Below are positions 24,205 to 25,770 of a stretch of 25,770 bases of DNA, piece by piece. Source of the stretch: CAZWRV01 sp964636325 (GTDB taxonomy: Bacteria > Verrucomicrobiota > Lentisphaeria > Victivallales > GWF2-50-93); the NCBI GenBank assembly GCA_964636325.1, contig CAZWRV010000095.1, positions 1-25,770 on the forward strand. The letters are read 5' to 3'. The notes below the pieces were generated by a model, which did no database searches, was not told the origin of the DNA, and saw only the letters and a list, made by a program, of their open reading frames with translations. The position numbers were made by a program, and so were the translations under genes. Each line of letters opens with the position of its first letter. Position 1 is the first letter of the stretch.

Positions 24205-24840
24205 ATGAGAATCGTCAGCTGGAACCGGAAGAAGGGAAGGGCCAATACTGCCCTGGACAGAAGAAAGCACGAAGCAATACTGGGACTGGATCCGAAACCC
24301 GACATACTTATTCTGCAAGAGTTCGTGCTCAGTAAATATTGCCCCATTCCAGAAGAAATGAAACTTGTCGCCGCAGTAGAATTCGAAGAGAGGATAGACA
24401 AAGCCGATCCTGATAAGATTGGAGACAGGAATGGGCTTGCGGTGTTCTGCTGCAACAAACAAATCACCGTCGAACCTTTGAAAGAATATGATTATAAGAA
24501 GAGTAAATTTTATATTCCAATGAAAGTCCGATCGGAAAATCTGTCATTTAACCTGTTGGCGGTTTGGAACTGCGATTGCTTAGAGGGCTGGAATTGCAAC
24601 AAGTCCGCCTTCCGATATTCAAACCTTTTATCTCAGGATAAGTGTGTTGTTATTGGAGACTTCAATTGGCCGGGGAACAAATCGAGAGACGGACATGATG
24701 ATCCAAACATTTTAAAGTTTGTTACGAGAGGGAAAAAGAAGGGGACTCCAAAAACAGTCAAGTGGTTGTTCAACTTTTTCGAATGGATAAAATCCAAATT
24801 GAGCGACCATTGTCCTTTGATCCTTGACCTAAATGAGTAA
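24205..24840 (+). CDS. Endonuclease/exonuclease/phosphatase (EEP) family protein
   Basis: 211 residues, start fixed by AGGAAGG at 24191-24197. The protein carries the ordered EEP (DNase I/exonuclease III fold) motifs: 'VSWN' with Asn7, 'PDILILQE' with metal ligand Glu39, 'IGDFNWP' with Asp152 and Asn154, and 'SDHCPL' with Asp201 and His202. It is short for the fold and lacks the N-terminal extension of AP endonucleases, so DNA, RNA or a phosphoester metabolite could be the substrate. No signal peptide. It lies between two Cas4-like genes with a composition more AT-rich than both the AAA+ gene and the following gene, a sign of separate acquisition. Confidence 0.8.
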   Translation: MRIVSWNRKKGRANTALDRRKHEAILGLDPKPDILILQEFVLSKYCPIPEEMKLVAAVEFEERIDKADPDKIGDRNGLAVFCCNKQITVEPLKEYDYKKSKFYIPMKVRSENLSFNLLAVWNCDCLEGWNCNKSAFRYSNLLSQDKCVVIGDFNWPGNKSRDGHDDPNILKFVTRGKKKGTPKTVKWLFNFFEWIKSKLSDHCPLILDLNE

Positions 24841-24848
24841 AGGCTGGC

Positions 24849-25535
24849 ATGCCCATAGACAACAAGCCATTCATCTCAAAATCCACCTATCTCGACGGAC
24901 TTAAGTGCCGCAAGCTTGTCTGGTTCAGGGCCAACGCGCCCGAGAGGATTCCCAAGCCGGACAAGAAGACCCAGGCGACCTTCGACTTCGGCCACTTCAT
25001 CGGGGAAAGAGCGAAACGGCTCTTCCCTGACGGGATCAACATCGACCTTGAGCTTTCCTTCCAGAAGCAGCTCGAACGCTCGAAAGAACTTCTCGTAAAG
25101 AGAGTTCCCGTCTTCGAGGCCGGATTCATCCACGACAACGCCTACGCCCGCGCCGACGTCCTGGAGCCGGCAGGCAAGGACAAGTGGGACATCGTCGAGG
25201 TGAAGTGCGGAAGGTCAGTCGCCGACGTCAACTGCCACGACATCGCCTTTCAAAAGTTCTGCTACACGAGCGCCGGCCTCAGGATCAGGAAATGCTTCGT
25301 CATGCACGTCCGGGAAGGGATCAGCATCAGAGGAAGGCCCCCAGACGAGATGTTCAACAAGGCGGACGTGACCAAGAAAGTCGAAGAATTCTCCGAGGGG
25401 ATCGAGGACAGGATCCGCGAAATCCGCAAAGCCATGGCTGCAAAGGAATGCCCGGCGGTATGCATGGGGGAGCACTGCGAGAAGCCCTACTGCTGCATCA
25501 TGAGGCAGGTGTGCGCGGCCGTTGCCCTCCTCTGA
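24849..25535 (+). CDS. Cas4-like PD-(D/E)XK nuclease with 4Fe-4S cysteines
   Basis: 228 residues, start ATG 24849 with AAAGG at 24839-24843. It begins 'ISKSTYLDGLKCRKLVW', the usual N-terminus of DUF2779/Cas4-like proteins, then 'FDFGHFIGERAKRLFPDG'. Nuclease residues are Asp103 (RADVLE), Glu117-Val-Lys119 and Gln135-x3-Tyr139 (QKFCY, RecB motif). Cys20 with Cys210, Cys216 and Cys222 (C-x5-C-x5-C) is a probable 4Fe-4S cluster as in Cas4 and AddB. Full DUF2779 proteins continue with a second, exonuclease-like domain after these cysteines; here the frame stops six residues later. So it is either a stand-alone Cas4-like nuclease or a truncated DUF2779 protein. No cas genes or repeats are nearby. 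Known relatives act on DNA ends with ATPase partners. Confidence 0.75.
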   Translation: MPIDNKPFISKSTYLDGLKCRKLVWFRANAPERIPKPDKKTQATFDFGHFIGERAKRLFPDGINIDLELSFQKQLERSKELLVKRVPVFEAGFIHDNAYARADVLEPAGKDKWDIVEVKCGRSVADVNCHDIAFQKFCYTSAGLRIRKCFVMHVREGISIRGRPPDEMFNKADVTKKVEEFSEGIEDRIREIRKAMAAKECPAVCMGEHCEKPYCCIMRQVCAAVALL

Positions 25536-25551
25536 AACTCGCCTCAACGTG

Positions 25552-25597
25552 GCGCAGACATTCCTGTCTGCGCAATCCGCAGGTAGGAATACCTGCG
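25552..25597. repeat. Pair of REP-like hairpins
   Basis: Hairpin 1: GCGCAGACA (25552-25560) and TGTCTGCGC (25565-25573) with loop TTCC. Hairpin 2: CGCAGGTA (25578-25585) and TACCTGCG (25590-25597) with loop GGAA. Both are perfect. The paired 'GCAGACATTCCTGTCTGC / GGAATACCTGC' style recurs in intergenic regions of related genomes as far as I recall, so it is probably a dispersed palindromic element. Confidence 0.65.
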
Positions 25598-25623
25598 CTA
25601 CTTTAAGTTTCACACCGACAGAA

Positions 25624-25643
25624 CTGGCGGATTTCCCCGCCAG
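25624..25643. repeat. Third small hairpin in the 3' intergenic region
   Basis: CTGGCGG (25624-25630) and CCGCCAG (25637-25643) form a perfect 7-bp stem with a 6-base loop. It follows the REP-like pair after 26 bases and may belong to the same palindromic element. Confidence 0.45.
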
Positions 25644-25689
25644 AGCGGCACTCTCCTGAAACTCGAAGATCCTAAGTTTTTCCCTGCGG

Positions 25690-25711
25690 AAAAAAGGCGC
25701 CCTTGCGGCGC
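25690..25711 (-). terminator. Minus-strand intrinsic terminator
   Basis: Read on the minus strand, GCGCC and GGCGC (25697-25711) form a stem with a 5-base loop and are followed by six T (complement of AAAAAA at 25690-25695). It lies directly downstream of the group II intron end on that strand and would stop transcripts leaving the intron. Confidence 0.5.
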
Positions 25712-25716
25712 GCAGG

Positions 25717-25770
25717 ATAGGGGTAGGGAGAGCGCATTGATTTGCGTTCCCCCTCCCTCCGAACCGGACT
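25717..25770 (-). mobile_element. 3' end of a group II intron (domain VI, end of domain V), cut by window edge
   Basis: On the minus strand the window edge begins AGTCCGGTTC, the usual 3' strand of domain V, followed by GG and a long hairpin. Its 5' strand (GGGAGGGGGAACGCA) pairs with TGCGCTCTCCC and, after a single unpaired A, with CCC. It ends CTACCCCTAT. The bulged A is eight bases from the terminal T, exactly where the branch-point adenosine of group II introns lies, and the AY terminus is standard. The intron body, domains I-IV and any reverse transcriptase would lie beyond 25770. The exon starts at 25716 going down. Pairings were drawn by hand. Confidence 0.72.

Noticed and set aside
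24849..25535. CRISPR adaptation cas4
   Set aside because: The protein is Cas4-like, but there is no cas1, cas2 or repeat array in the window, so a CRISPR role is unsupported.
25697..25716. Class C group II intron insertion after a terminator
   Set aside because: Class C introns follow the terminator hairpin (5' exon side), but here the hairpin lies on the 3' exon side, so the class cannot be inferred from it.

Overview
The window reads like a member of the Planctomycetota-Verrucomicrobiota-Lentisphaerota assemblage, most likely a Lentisphaerota/Victivallales or Kiritimatiellota type bacterium. This is inferred from moderately high GC, long secreted multi-domain carbohydrate-active proteins with calcium-binding D-x-D-G-D-G-L loops, a parallel beta-helix surface protein, and a PknB-type kinase fused to WD40 repeats. 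All protein genes lie on the plus strand. No rRNA, tRNA or CRISPR array was seen.

Region 1 (about 190-16390) is a tightly packed polysaccharide-degradation operon. It holds a secreted GH42-like TIM-barrel protein, a leftover piece of an alginate-lyase-like gene, a secreted GH71-like hydrolase with an EF-hand-like linker, a GH29 alpha-L-fucosidase with a C-terminal CBM9/DOMON-like domain broken by a one-base frameshift, an unrecognised putative TIM-barrel hydrolase with a Cys cluster, a 1322-residue fusion of an SGNH esterase with a GH71-like hydrolase paralogous to the earlier gene, and a secreted parallel beta-helix protein. Genes overlap by 4-14 bases or sit within about 35 bases of each other. 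The set suggests attack on a fucosylated, acylated, probably anionic or alpha-linked glycan. The substrate is inference, and no transporter or regulator is in view.

Region 2 (about 16315-19931) is a 1098-residue Ser/Thr kinase: zinc ribbon, kinase domain, transmembrane helix, WD40 propeller(s). It is bracketed by two diverged copies (about 100 bp) of the last codons and downstream sequence of the beta-helix gene. The second copy is the decayed tail of a lost paralogue, so this is a duplication or replacement scar. The kinase promoter region carries several short inverted and direct repeats.

Region 3 (19932-20618) is about 0.7 kb with no convincing complete gene. It contains repeats, a perfect 9-bp hairpin, a helically phased tandem repeat and two adjacent palindromes just before a TATAAT box.

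Region 4 (20619-25535) looks like an accessory nuclease island. It holds a tandem AAA+ ATPase, a Cas4/DUF2779-type PD-(D/E)XK protein that is chimeric and probably truncated, a 57-residue membrane peptide, an endonuclease/exonuclease/phosphatase-family protein, and a second Cas4-like PD-(D/E)XK protein with an intact-looking 4Fe-4S cysteine set. The two Cas4-like genes flank a visibly AT-richer patch. This is the best candidate for an undescribed, possibly defensive, system.

Region 5 (25536-25770) holds REP-like hairpins, a minus-strand terminator, and the 3' end of a group II intron on the minus strand (domain VI with bulged A, plus the last strand of domain V), cut off by the window edge.
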